64,000 bases of DNA from Bacteroidia bacterium. GTDB lineage: Bacteria; Bacteroidota; Bacteroidia; Bacteroidales; Paludibacteraceae. A program made the translations under genes and the position numbers. The DNA lies in contig RZYM01000010.1 of assembly GCA_009930305.1 (NCBI GenBank), positions 1 to 64,000 of the forward strand. Reading direction: 5' to 3'. Numbering within the stretch: the first letter of the stretch is position 1; every line of letters begins with the position of its first letter. Of the stretch, positions 8,795 to 17,373 are shown piece after piece. Under the pieces are notes generated by a model that searched no databases, was not told the DNA's origin, and saw only the letters and a program-made list of their open reading frames with translations.

Positions 8795-10116
8795 GGATAT
8801 GTAATTATAGGTACTTTAATAGTCGTTTTTTGTTCTTCTATCATTTCTTTCTCAAGGGTATTATAATACAATTTATCAAAATGTGTATAGCATTTTACTT
8901 TCTGAGTTGGTTTAAAATTACCCATCTGATAAACAATACCAAATTGCAAACCAATAGAAAAATGTTGATTGCTAACACCTGTATGGATGGTACATTTTAT
9001 TTCCGTATGAGAAGCGATATCCAACAAAACACCCATATTTGCATACCCTGCCACTGAAATAGGTTGAGAGAAAGAACCCTTCTCTCCCGAAATCGCTGAG
9101 GTTCCAAACCTTCCAGGCAAATCATATAAAGTTAATCCCCACTGAGGATAATACCCTTTGGTTCGCACTATTCCATCAGTAACGATATATGAGGTCATAA
9201 GAGGAACCTCCATCATAGCTCCTATGCCTCCCCACAATGATACACGATCACTTACTTGATATCGAAATTCACATCCTAAAGGAATATCTAATGCTAGCAA
9301 AGTTCTTTGTTCTTCTCTCCCTACAACTTCTGTTATATGATCATAAAACTCCCCTTCACTATCTTGTACATGATAATCAATATGCGTGTAATTGAGAGAA
9401 TAACTTGCATTATAATGTGACACACCAACACCTGAAGAAATACCCCACCGAGGATGGAAAAAATATACATAACGAGCGTTTAATCCTACATACAATCCAC
9501 CACTCGGGCGTGTGCCCTCAATGGGAAGAAATAGCGATCCATAACCCGTACACACATCAAAACCATAATAATGACCTACTGATTTACGTTGAAATAAGGA
9601 AGGTATAGTCGTTGTATCACACTTTTGACTGAAAATTGTATCTACACGTATCGTATCCGTTACAAAATACGTATGGTAACTAACAACAACACTATCTTTC
9701 CACGTAATGATAGGCTCTAAGGGCAGTTCTTCTTTTGTTTTTGTAAGTGATTTTGATAGTAATGTGTCTTGCAAAAGCGGTTGTTTTTCTTCTATATGTT
9801 GAGCATTTAGTAATGCTGATGTTCCTATAATGATGGTTTTGTTCAAAATTTTATATGGTAATCCCAAGGGCAATAAAATCCTTTTTAAAACAGTTTCCAA
9901 TTTCTCCGCTTTTATAGCTATTGATATTTTTTCTTTATCACGTAAATCGGCGGGTTTATATATAATAGAGAATGAGGTTTGTTTTTTAATTTCTTGCAAA
10001 CAAGAAACTACAGTTGCTTGTTTAAATACATAGGTTACGGTTTGTCCATATACGGAATTGCTCAAAGCAACAACAAGCCCAAAGAGTATATAACGATGAA
10101 ATTGAAAATTCCCCAC
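8791..10116 (-). CDS. STN domain fused to a small outer-membrane beta-barrel
   Basis: A 441-residue envelope protein. A signal peptide (about 1-25, ending NSVYGQ) is followed by an STN domain at about 28-98 (FKQATVVSCLQEIKKQ, IIYKPADL, LKRILLPLGLPYKI). STN is the periplasmic signalling domain usually carried by TonB-dependent transducers. A linker leads to a barrel-like C-terminal half (about 185-420) of alternating aromatic strands such as YVYFFHPRWGISSGVGVSHY. That half is far too short for a 22-strand TonB receptor and has no plug. The start is GTG, seven bases after the FecR stop. Its place behind the sigma and anti-sigma genes suggests it relays an outer-membrane signal to FecR. Confidence 0.8.
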   Translation of the reverse strand: MGNFQFHRYILFGLVVALSNSVYGQTVTYVFKQATVVSCLQEIKKQTSFSIIYKPADLRDKEKISIAIKAEKLETVLKRILLPLGLPYKILNKTIIIGTSALLNAQHIEEKQPLLQDTLLSKSLTKTKEELPLEPIITWKDSVVVSYHTYFVTDTIRVDTIFSQKCDTTTIPSLFQRKSVGHYYGFDVCTGYGSLFLPIEGTRPSGGLYVGLNARYVYFFHPRWGISSGVGVSHYNASYSLNYTHIDYHVQDSEGEFYDHITEVVGREEQRTLLALDIPLGCEFRYQVSDRVSLWGGIGAMMEVPLMTSYIVTDGIVRTKGYYPQWGLTLYDLPGRFGTSAISGEKGSFSQPISVAGYANMGVLLDIASHTEIKCTIHTGVSNQHFSIGLQFGIVYQMGNFKPTQKVKCYTHFDKLYYNTLEKEMIEEQKTTIKVPIITYP

Positions 10117-10123
10117 TATTCCC

Positions 10124-11104
10124 TTAATTAATAATTATATTATTACCATTTCTTGCTATTGTCATTGGTATTAATTCTTTGAGAGCCAATAATATCTCAT
10201 CGACACTTTCATTGTTTCGAAATGCAACACGCACTTCTTCTTGGTTTATTTTTTCTGATTCAACCTGTATATTAACATCAAATTTTCTATTTAATTTATT
10301 CATTAAATCTGACATCAAAATGGAATTGTATTCAATGTGATTATCTTTCCAAGCAAATGACTGATGAACATCAGCATCTGTTTGATCAACAAATTTATGT
10401 AAACTCTTATTAAAACTTAATGTTTGATTCGGGTCCATATGTCTTAATTCCTCATTGCATGCAACTTTGATAGCTCCTTCTACTAAAGAGGCTACAATCA
10501 AATTATCATCTGCATAAGCAGATAAATTAAACTTTGTACCCAACACTGTCAGTTCATAATTACCTGAACGTACAACAAATTGTTTCCCTTTGTGCTTTGT
10601 AACCTCAAAGTAGGCTTCTCCATCTAAATAAACTAATCGGTTATTGCTAAAATCATCGTCATATGTTAAGGTTGACCCAGCATTTAACCACACTTTTGTA
10701 CCATCAGATAGAATAATTGTACCTTGACCTCCATAAGCGACCCTAAATTCATATTGTTCTTTTTCTCTCCAATTACTAGAATGCAAGAAAAATAGTCCCG
10801 AAAAACCTATTAACAATATTATTACAGCAGCAACAGATAATAGTTTCCAAGAAAAAAAAGACTGTGATTTTGAAGGGAGCATTACTGATTCTGCAACTTG
10901 CATACGATTATACACTTTTTGCCAAGCCTTTATTGTATCTTCATTTGCGTATTGTTTTTTCCAATCCTCCTCATATTCGTAAAATTGCTCTTTCCTATCA
11001 TCATTATTATTGATGAAAGCAAACAATTGACGTTCTTCTTCTAAACTTATTTTCCCTTCAAAGTACGCTTTAGCTAAACTCTTGAAGTTTTCATGTGTAC
11101 TCAT
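10124..11104 (-). CDS. FecR-family anti-sigma factor
   Basis: A 326-residue inner-membrane regulator. The cytoplasmic N-terminal region (about 1-80, EGKISLEEERQLFAFI) is the sigma-binding part. One membrane segment lies at about 87-108 (WKLLSVAAVIILLIGFSGL). The periplasmic FecR domain follows (about 115-235, with LSDGTKVWLNAGSTLTY, LDGEAYFEV and VLGTKFNLSAY), then a DUF4974/STN-like C-terminal domain (about 250-326). In this family the periplasmic part receives a signal from an outer-membrane STN domain, and the protein then frees its ECF sigma factor. The ATG at 11104 is preferred over one at 11137 because MSTHENFKSL begins the conserved region. It lies 108 bases downstream of the sigma gene. 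Confidence 0.92.
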   Translation of the reverse strand: MSTHENFKSLAKAYFEGKISLEEERQLFAFINNNDDRKEQFYEYEEDWKKQYANEDTIKAWQKVYNRMQVAESVMLPSKSQSFFSWKLLSVAAVIILLIGFSGLFFLHSSNWREKEQYEFRVAYGGQGTIILSDGTKVWLNAGSTLTYDDDFSNNRLVYLDGEAYFEVTKHKGKQFVVRSGNYELTVLGTKFNLSAYADDNLIVASLVEGAIKVACNEELRHMDPNQTLSFNKSLHKFVDQTDADVHQSFAWKDNHIEYNSILMSDLMNKLNRKFDVNIQVESEKINQEEVRVAFRNNESVDEILLALKELIPMTIARNGNNIIIN

Positions 11105-11212
11105 AATTATACTATCTTGTATGTATATAGCAATCAATATCGTATTTTACCCAATCTACAAAACGTTAAATAACTTTAAAATAAATAACGTTGGGTCTTG
11201 TATTATTGGTAG

Positions 11213-11779
11213 CTAATCAATATCATTTTTAAACCTTGCAGAAAAAACGGCTATTGCCTTCGCAATATGTTTCTCAACCATTGTTGTAGAGATATTCAAT
11301 TGCAGTGCTATTTCTTTGTTTTTTAACCCATCCATTCTACTTAAAACAAACACCTCTCTACATCGAGCAGGCAAATCGTTCATAACCTTATCTATCTGTT
11401 CTGTTAGTTCATGTTCTAAGCAGACATAGTCAGTATCTCCAGTAAAATCTAATACATACAAAGCTTCTTCTCCCTGCAAATTTTTCACAAAATCTATTGA
11501 GGAGATATCAACCAAAGCCTTACGCTTTAAATGATTAAGGCAAGCGTTTCTGACCATAGTAAATAACAAAGAAAGGATATTGCCTTGTTTTATAGAAAAT
11601 CTCTTTTCCCAAAATTTCAGGAAACACTCCTGAACGATATCTTCTGCGGTAGTAGAATCTAAAAATCGAGTTGCAAAATTACACAAACGAGGATAATATG
11701 CCTTGAATAAAAATTCAAAAGCCAAATGATTGCCTTTTTGAATTTCGGACAACAATATGTGTGGATCTGAAAAATTCAC
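11213..11779 (-). CDS. ECF RNA polymerase sigma-70 factor (Bacteroides expansion type)
   Basis: About 188 residues. Sigma region 2 is seen in HLAFEFLFKAYYPRLCNFA, TTAEDIVQECFLKFWEKR and LLFTMVRNACLNHLKRK. Region 4 is in MNDLPARCREVFVLSRMDG and LKNKEIALQLNISTTMVEKHI. It should direct polymerase to promoters of its own regulon and be held by the adjacent FecR protein. No ATG precedes region 2. A longer TTG-started frame from 11809 would overlap a -7 promoter box at 11798-11805, so the GTG at 11779 (V-N-F-S-D) is the better start. Whether it drives the downstream cassette or only remote genes cannot be told from sequence. Confidence 0.88.
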   Translation of the reverse strand: MNFSDPHILLSEIQKGNHLAFEFLFKAYYPRLCNFATRFLDSTTAEDIVQECFLKFWEKRFSIKQGNILSLLFTMVRNACLNHLKRKALVDISSIDFVKNLQGEEALYVLDFTGDTDYVCLEHELTEQIDKVMNDLPARCREVFVLSRMDGLKNKEIALQLNISTTMVEKHIAKAIAVFSARFKNDID

Positions 11780-11797
11780 AGTTAGGTTTAGATTCCA

Positions 11798-11805
11798 CAA
11801 AGGTA
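11798..11805 (-). promoter_or_regulatory. -7 promoter box (TACCTTTG) of the ECF sigma gene
   Basis: On the minus strand TACCTTTG matches the Bacteroidota -7 consensus TAnnTTTG. Transcription would start near 11792, so a translation start at 11809 is not usable and the GTG at 11779 becomes likely. No good -33 TTTG was found at the usual spacing. Confidence 0.55.
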
Positions 11806-11922
11806 GCAATTTTACAAAATAAACTATTCTTTCACACTATATTAATTCTATCCATATTCTTAATACCATAATTATTGGCTATAAAATCAAGCATTAATTA
11901 AACCAATCATTATATTAATAGA

Positions 11923-12441
11923 ATGAAACAAGTATATAAAAAATTGTCATCAAAACTTGACACAGTAAAACGAACGCTACAACGACCTCTTACTTTAACA
12001 GAAAAAATATTATAAACTCACCTCTCAGCAGAGGAATAATTACGACTATATGAAAGAGCCGTGGATTATGTAAATTTTTCTCCCGACTGTGTAGACATGC
12101 AAAATGCCACTGCACAAATGGCATTATTTCAGTTAATGAATTCTGAAAGGAAAACAGTTACTGTACATTGCGACCACTTAATACTCACTCACGTGGCAGC
12201 ACATGTGGATTTAACTACAGTAAATGAGTCGAACAAAGAAGTGTATGATTTTTTAAAAGCTGTATCCAACAAATTTGGTATTGGCTTTTGGAAACCCGGT
12301 GCAGGCATTATACACCAAGTGGTATTAGAAAACTATGCGTTTTCATGAGGAATGATGATAGGAACAGACTCGCATACCCCAAATGCAGGTGGTTTAGGAA
12401 TGATAGCTATAGGTGTGGGTGGTGCCAATGCGGTAGATGTA
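11923..12441 (+). pseudogene. Aconitate hydratase remnant, truncated with three in-frame stops
   Basis: Read in one frame from the ATG at 11923, this matches the N-terminal part of bacterial/mitochondrial-type aconitase: [57 protein letters not shown] and VLENYAF, then [18 protein letters not shown] and [15 protein letters not shown] stops lie at 12013 and 12037 and a TGA at 12346. All are compatible with point mutations, and the frame never shifts. Homology ends at about 12441, before any of the Cys residues that bind the Fe-S cluster, and only 14 bases from the end of convergent rfbB. About three quarters of the gene is therefore missing. The 96-codon stretch 12061-12348 could be mistaken for a small gene. 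Confidence 0.9.
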
Positions 12442-12454
12442 ATCCTTAAATTTG

Positions 12455-13507
12455 TTAGCATTTATATTGTTTTTCGTAGTATTGTTGATATGCGCCACTT
12501 GTTACATTGTTAAGCCATTCTTCATTTTCCAAGTACCAATCAACTGTTTTCTCTAAACCTTCTTCAAATTGTAATGACGGTTTCCAACCTAATTGATCGC
12601 GTAATTTGGTAGGATCAATAGCATAGCGTAAATCGTGTCCGGCACGATCAGTAACGTATGTTATCAATTTTTCAGATGTGCCTTCTTCGCGTCCTAACTT
12701 GCGATCCATTACTTTACAAAGTAATTTGATTAGGTCTAAGTTGGTCCATTCGTTGTGACCGCCTATATTGTATGTATCACCTGTTTTTCCGGTGTGGAAA
12801 ATGGTATCAATAGCACGTGCATGATCTTCAACCCATAACCAATCACGTACATTAGCACCTTTGCCGTAAATAGGAATTGGTTTGTTGTGTTTGATGTTAT
12901 TAATTGCAAGTGGAATTAACTTTTCAGGGAAATGGTTTGAACCATAATTATTTGAGCAATTGGAAATTACCACAGGTAAACCATAAGTGTGGAAATATGC
13001 ACGTACAAAATGGTCTGAACTTGCTTTTGATGCTGAATATGGACTACGTGGGTCGTATGCTGTCTTTTCGGTAAAGAATCCATCTTTGCCTAATGAACCA
13101 TATACTTCGTCTGTAGAAACATGGTAAAAACGTTTGCCTTCCATATTACCTTTCCATAAATTTTTTGCTGCATTAAGTAAGTTTGCAGTTCCAAGAACAT
13201 TAGTTCTGATAAAGCAAAGTGGGTCTGTAATTGAACGGTCGACGTGAGATTCTGCAGCTAAGTGGATTACTCCGTCAAATTTATATTCTTGAAATATTTT
13301 TTCTATAAAATCAGTATCGGTGATATCGCCTTTAATAAACTGATAGTTAGGCTTATCACATATATCTTTTAAATTTTCAAGATTACCTGCGTATGTCAGT
13401 GCATCCAAATTGTAGCACATATATTCAGGGTAATTGGTAACAAAACGTCTAATAACGTGAGAACCGATAAACCCGGCAGCACCGGTAATAAGTATTCTTC
13501 TTTTCAT
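12455..13507 (-). CDS. rfbB: dTDP-glucose 4,6-dehydratase
   Basis: A 350-residue cytoplasmic short-chain dehydrogenase-type enzyme. It converts dTDP-glucose to dTDP-4-keto-6-deoxyglucose for rhamnose and related surface sugars. The NAD-binding GAAGFIG lies at residues 9-15, the catalytic triplet T132-D133-E134 in HVSTDEVYG, and Y157/K161 in PYSASK. Length and motifs are those of the family. The ATG at 13507 begins [10 protein letters not shown]; an upstream in-frame extension to 13564 would overlap the SPOR gene and is rejected. No rfbA, rfbC or rfbD is adjacent. It lies 22 bases downstream of the SPOR gene and may be co-transcribed with it. Confidence 0.95.
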   Translation of the reverse strand: MKRRILITGAAGFIGSHVIRRFVTNYPEYMCYNLDALTYAGNLENLKDICDKPNYQFIKGDITDTDFIEKIFQEYKFDGVIHLAAESHVDRSITDPLCFIRTNVLGTANLLNAAKNLWKGNMEGKRFYHVSTDEVYGSLGKDGFFTEKTAYDPRSPYSASKASSDHFVRAYFHTYGLPVVISNCSNNYGSNHFPEKLIPLAINNIKHNKPIPIYGKGANVRDWLWVEDHARAIDTIFHTGKTGDTYNIGGHNEWTNLDLIKLLCKVMDRKLGREEGTSEKLITYVTDRAGHDLRYAIDPTKLRDQLGWKPSLQFEEGLEKTVDWYLENEEWLNNVTSGAYQQYYEKQYKC

Positions 13508-13529
13508 ATAATTATGATTTGTGTTTGTA

Positions 13530-14426
13530 TTATGGGTTATAGTTAAGTACCCAGGCATCTGCATATCGCGGATGATTTACTACAAAACTATCTAAAAATG
13601 TATTGCTTTCTTCTTCTGTTTCGAAGGATGTACAAGATATACGGAATCTATTTTCTGAGTATATAATTTGCAAGTCACCGATTTCTTCTTTTATCTCGGA
13701 AATAAATTGATTTGCTTTTACTTGTGTATAAAAACTTCCAACTATGATATGATATGGTGTGCATGGTGTGTTTTGCTCTTCTGTTAACTGCTCTGTTATG
13801 GTATTAACTGTAGGTGGAACAAATGATGCTTGATATGAAATACCTCTATCTTCAACATTGGTAGGAAAAAACATAAACAAAAGAATAATTGCGGCAACAG
13901 CACCAACAAATCTTGACGAGTGTCTGCTGAATTTGTTTTCGACTTTGGCGTTTTCAGCAGGTGTAAATTCTACTTTCTGCGCTTTTTGTATTGTTGTAGG
14001 CTGTACTGTTTTATTTTCTAATTTTGGAAAATAGAATGATAGTAATCCAAAAGATGACGACATGAAAGGATTTTCTTCGCTTGGTTCGAATGCCAATCCT
14101 GTTTCTGTTTTGTGAAAGGTACCTATGATGCCGAAATTCAGGTGTTTGAAATCTTCTAATAAATCATTAATTTGCTTTACTGATTCTGCGATTTTTATAT
14201 TTGCTTCATCGTAAGTGATTCTTTCGGCAGCAACGTACTTGTGAGCTAGTAATCCATCATTGTAGAGTAGGTTAGGATTGAATCCTATCGACTTTTTTGG
14301 TGGATATAACACGTCATTTATTTCGTATGCACATTCTTTTGTAGCTACAAATCCTCCAAATCCGGGGATTATTACAAAATCGTGTTTGTGAAGTAAATCT
14401 TCTATGTATAATATCATTTCTCGCAT
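13530..14426 (-). CDS. HU-CCDC81-like and SPOR domain membrane protein
   Basis: A protein of about 298 residues. Its N-terminal half matches the Bacteroidota HU-CCDC81 tandem (YIEDLLHKHDFVIIPGFGGFV, PPKKSIGFNPNL, NDGLLAHKY, then GTFHKTETGLAFEP). A membrane segment near residues 150-170 (FVGAVAAIILLFMFF) precedes a periplasmic SPOR domain at the C-terminus (PYHIIVGSFYTQVKANQFI, FRISCTSF, YADAWVL). SPOR domains bind denuded peptidoglycan glycans at division sites, so a link between the cell interior and septal wall is inferred. The start could be the ATG at 14426 or the one at 14417; the longer ORF to 14468 adds unrelated residues. Confidence 0.85.
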   Translation of the reverse strand: MREMILYIEDLLHKHDFVIIPGFGGFVATKECAYEINDVLYPPKKSIGFNPNLLYNDGLLAHKYVAAERITYDEANIKIAESVKQINDLLEDFKHLNFGIIGTFHKTETGLAFEPSEENPFMSSSFGLLSFYFPKLENKTVQPTTIQKAQKVEFTPAENAKVENKFSRHSSRFVGAVAAIILLFMFFPTNVEDRGISYQASFVPPTVNTITEQLTEEQNTPCTPYHIIVGSFYTQVKANQFISEIKEEIGDLQIIYSENRFRISCTSFETEEESNTFLDSFVVNHPRYADAWVLNYNP

Positions 14427-14570
14427 AACCTTGCAAAGAACGCAATATTTTTGCGCATAAACAAACAAAAATATTATAAGTTTTAAACAAAATGTAAACA
14501 GTGGGGCTTAAATAACACACAAAGATGTTAGCTTGACTCAAATGTTGAGAATAATTTTAATTAAAAGTAT

Positions 14571-14578
14571 TACCTTTG
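14571..14578 (+). promoter_or_regulatory. -7 promoter box (TACCTTTG) for the secreted protein at 14604
   Basis: TACCTTTG matches TAnnTTTG and lies 25 bases before the ATG at 14604. A TTGA at 14545-14548 could act as the -33 element, although its spacing (22 bases) is slightly long. Confidence 0.6.
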
Positions 14579-14603
14579 CATCATTACTGATAATGCATAT
14601 AAA

Positions 14604-16604
14604 ATGAATAAAAAATATAGTTTTCTTTTTTGCATTTACATGCTATGTACGTATGGTATGTTTGCAAGTAATGTATCTTATTTCCAAGCACCTACAAAAA
14701 ACGTACAATTTGAAGATGCTACTGTGTATTTGATGATAGATTACGAACGTACTTCGAAACAAGGATGGACGTCTAAAGATTCTTTACGCTTGATGCTTGA
14801 AGAAAATGAAATAAATAAGGTAGTTGATAAGATAGGTCGGTTTGCTGTATGGAAATTTATTCCTGCATATATTCATTGTGAAGATGCTAATAAGAAACGA
14901 GCAATGGTCGAAATACTTGTGTCGAATATACCTTTACACAATAAGGTTGATAGTATAAAAGCAAATGGTGATTTTATAGCGGTTCCATATAAAATTAAGT
15001 GCAGGTATCGTATTAGTGATAATGAAGGTCATATTTTAAATGAATTTGATTTAGGTGTTTTACAAGGTGTTGATTCAACAAAAAACGAACAATATGCTAA
15101 GGGATTGCCTGCATCATCATTGGTTGGAATACATGCAGCATATAGAAGGGTTAGGCAAGATGTGTTTTCGAAATATGGTTTCGGTACTTTCGAAACTCCA
15201 TTTTATTTGGTAGACATACCTGAAATTTCAAACTTATCAGAACTTAAATCTCGCGTTATTGATGCAATAGAGAATAAAAAGCATCTTCTTTTAACAAAAA
15301 GCGAGAAAAATATATTGAGACTGTATGCCGATGTTTTATCTTATAATATAGGACTGTGTAAAGAGGAACAAATGGTTGATGCTTATCATAATTTATCTAT
15401 TTGTTACGCATGGCTTGAAGAACCTGAAAAAGCTAGAGAGGCATACGAACAATATGGTCAATATGTTGATGGTGAGCTAGCTCTATCTGAATATAATGCT
15501 TTGCGTCCCTTTGTATTGAATTATCCTGTTGCGGCTGTCAAATATGCACCTTTATTTAATGTGATTAATAGGAATATGTCTCGTTTCGTTGATTATTATA
15601 CATATAACGATCTAATTTGTCAGGTATTCAGATTGAACTATCCGTTCCAATTTTTCCCTTTAAATGATTGCAAAGGAAAACCGAAGTCTATTGAGGGTAA
15701 TCTAACCCATTTAAATAATATGCCTATTACATACAAAGTTGAATATGATGCACAAAACAGAATTAAAAGTTTTTCTGCATCACAAGTTGTAATAGATGAT
15801 GAAGGTAAAAAAGAGAAAATAAAGATTAATACACTGCAGCCTAAATATAGTAAAAAAACAGGCGAACACATAGGTATAACGACGTTTGACGGTAATCTGG
15901 CCCGTGTTCTTGTGCCTGCTTATGATAAAATAAATTCAACTTCCGACAAAATGGCAGCAGAAACATTTTGTAAAACAGAGAATTTGGTTGGTGGCTTTAT
16001 TAAGATGAAAGTAGAAACAACTGAAGAAGTGCAGTTGTCAATGAATACTGATGGTACTATAAATTTTCAAGGTAAATCGGTATCATCACGTCCATTCTCT
16101 TTCCTTAAGGCAATAGCTGATTCAAATAACATTAAATTCCCTTCTTTGGTTAGTGAAAATCATATGCAATTCAAATCTTTGGTAAAAATCAATCCCGATG
16201 GAGTTATTACTTTGCTTGATTGGAAAGGGAATATTTTATTAGAAAAAAATAAAGACTACGATAATTACGCATATATTTTAGCTGATAATGTGGATTATAA
16301 AATTGAGATTTTGGAAGAAGACAGCTACGGACAACCTCAAAAGATTCGTTCCAGTGTTTATATGGATATTAAAAATAATTGGGGTAGTATAACTATGTGG
16401 GATTATATGGCATTTTTTGGCGATTCAAAAAGTACTATGAAGCTTAATGAAGCTAAAAAAGCCCGTAAAGAAGCTGCAATGGCTGCCGATCAATCTATCG
16501 ATTTTTCTTTTGATTGGGATGTTTCAACAAAATATGACGACAGAGGAAATTGGACTCGTATGGAGTTCGGACCATATTTATTTGAAAGAACATTAAGCTA
16601 CTAA
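14604..16604 (+). CDS. Uncharacterised secreted protein
   Basis: A 666-residue protein that I do not recognise. A signal peptide spans about residues 1-21 (FLFCIYMLCTYGMFAS). Residues about 25-200 look like a compact all-beta region. A helical stretch near 255-285 (AYHNLSICYAWLEEPEKAREAYEQY) resembles a tetratricopeptide unit. The second half contains beta-rich segments that mix text such as VEYDAQNRIKSFSA with the end motif YDDRGNWTRMEF; both resemble the YD/RHS-type phrasing seen in Bacteroidota exported proteins. There is no T9SS sorting domain or lipobox, so a periplasmic or outer-membrane-associated location is likely. It has its own promoter and is probably a single-gene transcript ahead of rpsP. 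Confidence 0.7.
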   Translation: MNKKYSFLFCIYMLCTYGMFASNVSYFQAPTKNVQFEDATVYLMIDYERTSKQGWTSKDSLRLMLEENEINKVVDKIGRFAVWKFIPAYIHCEDANKKRAMVEILVSNIPLHNKVDSIKANGDFIAVPYKIKCRYRISDNEGHILNEFDLGVLQGVDSTKNEQYAKGLPASSLVGIHAAYRRVRQDVFSKYGFGTFETPFYLVDIPEISNLSELKSRVIDAIENKKHLLLTKSEKNILRLYADVLSYNIGLCKEEQMVDAYHNLSICYAWLEEPEKAREAYEQYGQYVDGELALSEYNALRPFVLNYPVAAVKYAPLFNVINRNMSRFVDYYTYNDLICQVFRLNYPFQFFPLNDCKGKPKSIEGNLTHLNNMPITYKVEYDAQNRIKSFSASQVVIDDEGKKEKIKINTLQPKYSKKTGEHIGITTFDGNLARVLVPAYDKINSTSDKMAAETFCKTENLVGGFIKMKVETTEEVQLSMNTDGTINFQGKSVSSRPFSFLKAIADSNNIKFPSLVSENHMQFKSLVKINPDGVITLLDWKGNILLEKNKDYDNYAYILADNVDYKIEILEEDSYGQPQKIRSSVYMDIKNNWGSITMWDYMAFFGDSKSTMKLNEAKKARKEAAMAADQSIDFSFDWDVSTKYDDRGNWTRMEFGPYLFERTLSY

Positions 16605-16645
16605 ATAGATTCTTATTTCTTGGTTGTAAAAACACACATAAATTG

Positions 16646-16675
16646 TTGATAAATATAATTTATTTTGTATCTTTG
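16646..16675 (+). promoter_or_regulatory. Promoter of rpsP (-33 TTG, -7 TATCTTTG)
   Basis: TATCTTTG at 16668-16675 is a full match to the Bacteroidota -7 consensus. TTG at 16646-16648 lies 19 bases upstream, the expected spacing for the -33 element. The ATG of rpsP follows 49 bases after the -7 box. Confidence 0.8.
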
Positions 16676-16724
16676 CACCCGCATTCGAGTAATGCACAGA
16701 AGTAATAATTTAAAATAATAAAAA

Positions 16725-17282
16725 ATGGCAACTAAAATTAGATTGCAAAGACATGGTCGCAAAGGATATGCATATTATCATATCGTTATTGCTGACAGTA
16801 GATCGCCACGTGATGGCAGGTTTGTCGAAAGAATTGGTTCTTACAACCCTAACACCAATCCTGCAACGGTAGACATTAACTTCGAAAAAGCTCTTAAATG
16901 GGTGAATTCCGGTGCACAACCAACAGATACAGTACGTAATATTCTTTCAGATGAAGGCGTAATGTTGAAAAAACACTTAATGGGTGGTGTAGCTAAGGGC
17001 GCATTTACTGAAGAAGTCGCTGAAAAAAAATTCCAAGCATGGAAAGCTGAAAAAGCTAAATCAACCGCTAAAATTTCAGAAAAAACTAGTGCTGATGCTG
17101 TTGCAAATGCAAAAGCTCGCTTAACAGCAGAAAAAGCTGTAAACGCTGCTAAAGCTGCTGTAGTTGCACAGAAAAAAGCTGAAAAATTAGCTGCTGAAGA
17201 AGAATCTGTAAAAGCTGCTCAACCTGCTGCTGAAGCTCCGGTTGAAGAAGCTCCTGTTACTGAAACTCCTGCTGCTGAATAA
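16725..17282 (+). CDS. rpsP: 30S ribosomal protein S16 with extended C-terminal tail
   Basis: A 185-residue protein. Residues 1-80 are the S16 core ([51 protein letters not shown]). The remainder is a low-complexity tail of Ala, Lys and Glu ending in repeated Pro-Ala-Glu units. Typical S16 proteins have about 80-90 residues; a long charged tail is common in Bacteroidota S16. The protein binds 16S rRNA early in 30S assembly. It has its own promoter upstream and a strong terminator directly downstream, so it is transcribed alone and not in the usual rpsP-rimM-trmD-rplS arrangement. Confidence 0.97.
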   Translation: MATKIRLQRHGRKGYAYYHIVIADSRSPRDGRFVERIGSYNPNTNPATVDINFEKALKWVNSGAQPTDTVRNILSDEGVMLKKHLMGGVAKGAFTEEVAEKKFQAWKAEKAKSTAKISEKTSADAVANAKARLTAEKAVNAAKAAVVAQKKAEKLAAEEESVKAAQPAAEAPVEEAPVTETPAAE

Positions 17283-17304
17283 TTTTGTTTCGGTATCAAT
17301 ATTT

Positions 17305-17331
17305 AAGCCTCGGCAAAAGCCGGGGCTTTTT
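17305..17331 (+). terminator. Intrinsic terminator of rpsP
   Basis: A GC-rich 10-base-pair stem (17305-17314 with 17319-17328, one G-T pair) encloses an AAAA loop. It runs into a T-run ending at 17331, 22 bases past the rpsP stop. Confidence 0.9.
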
Positions 17332-17373
17332 CGTTCGATAAAACTATGTTATTCACATCACAAATATTGGAAT

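Noticed and set aside
12061-12348. 95-residue frame read as an independent small gene
   Set aside because: It is the longest stop-free part of the aconitase remnant; matching aconitase sequence continues in the same frame on both sides of its stops.
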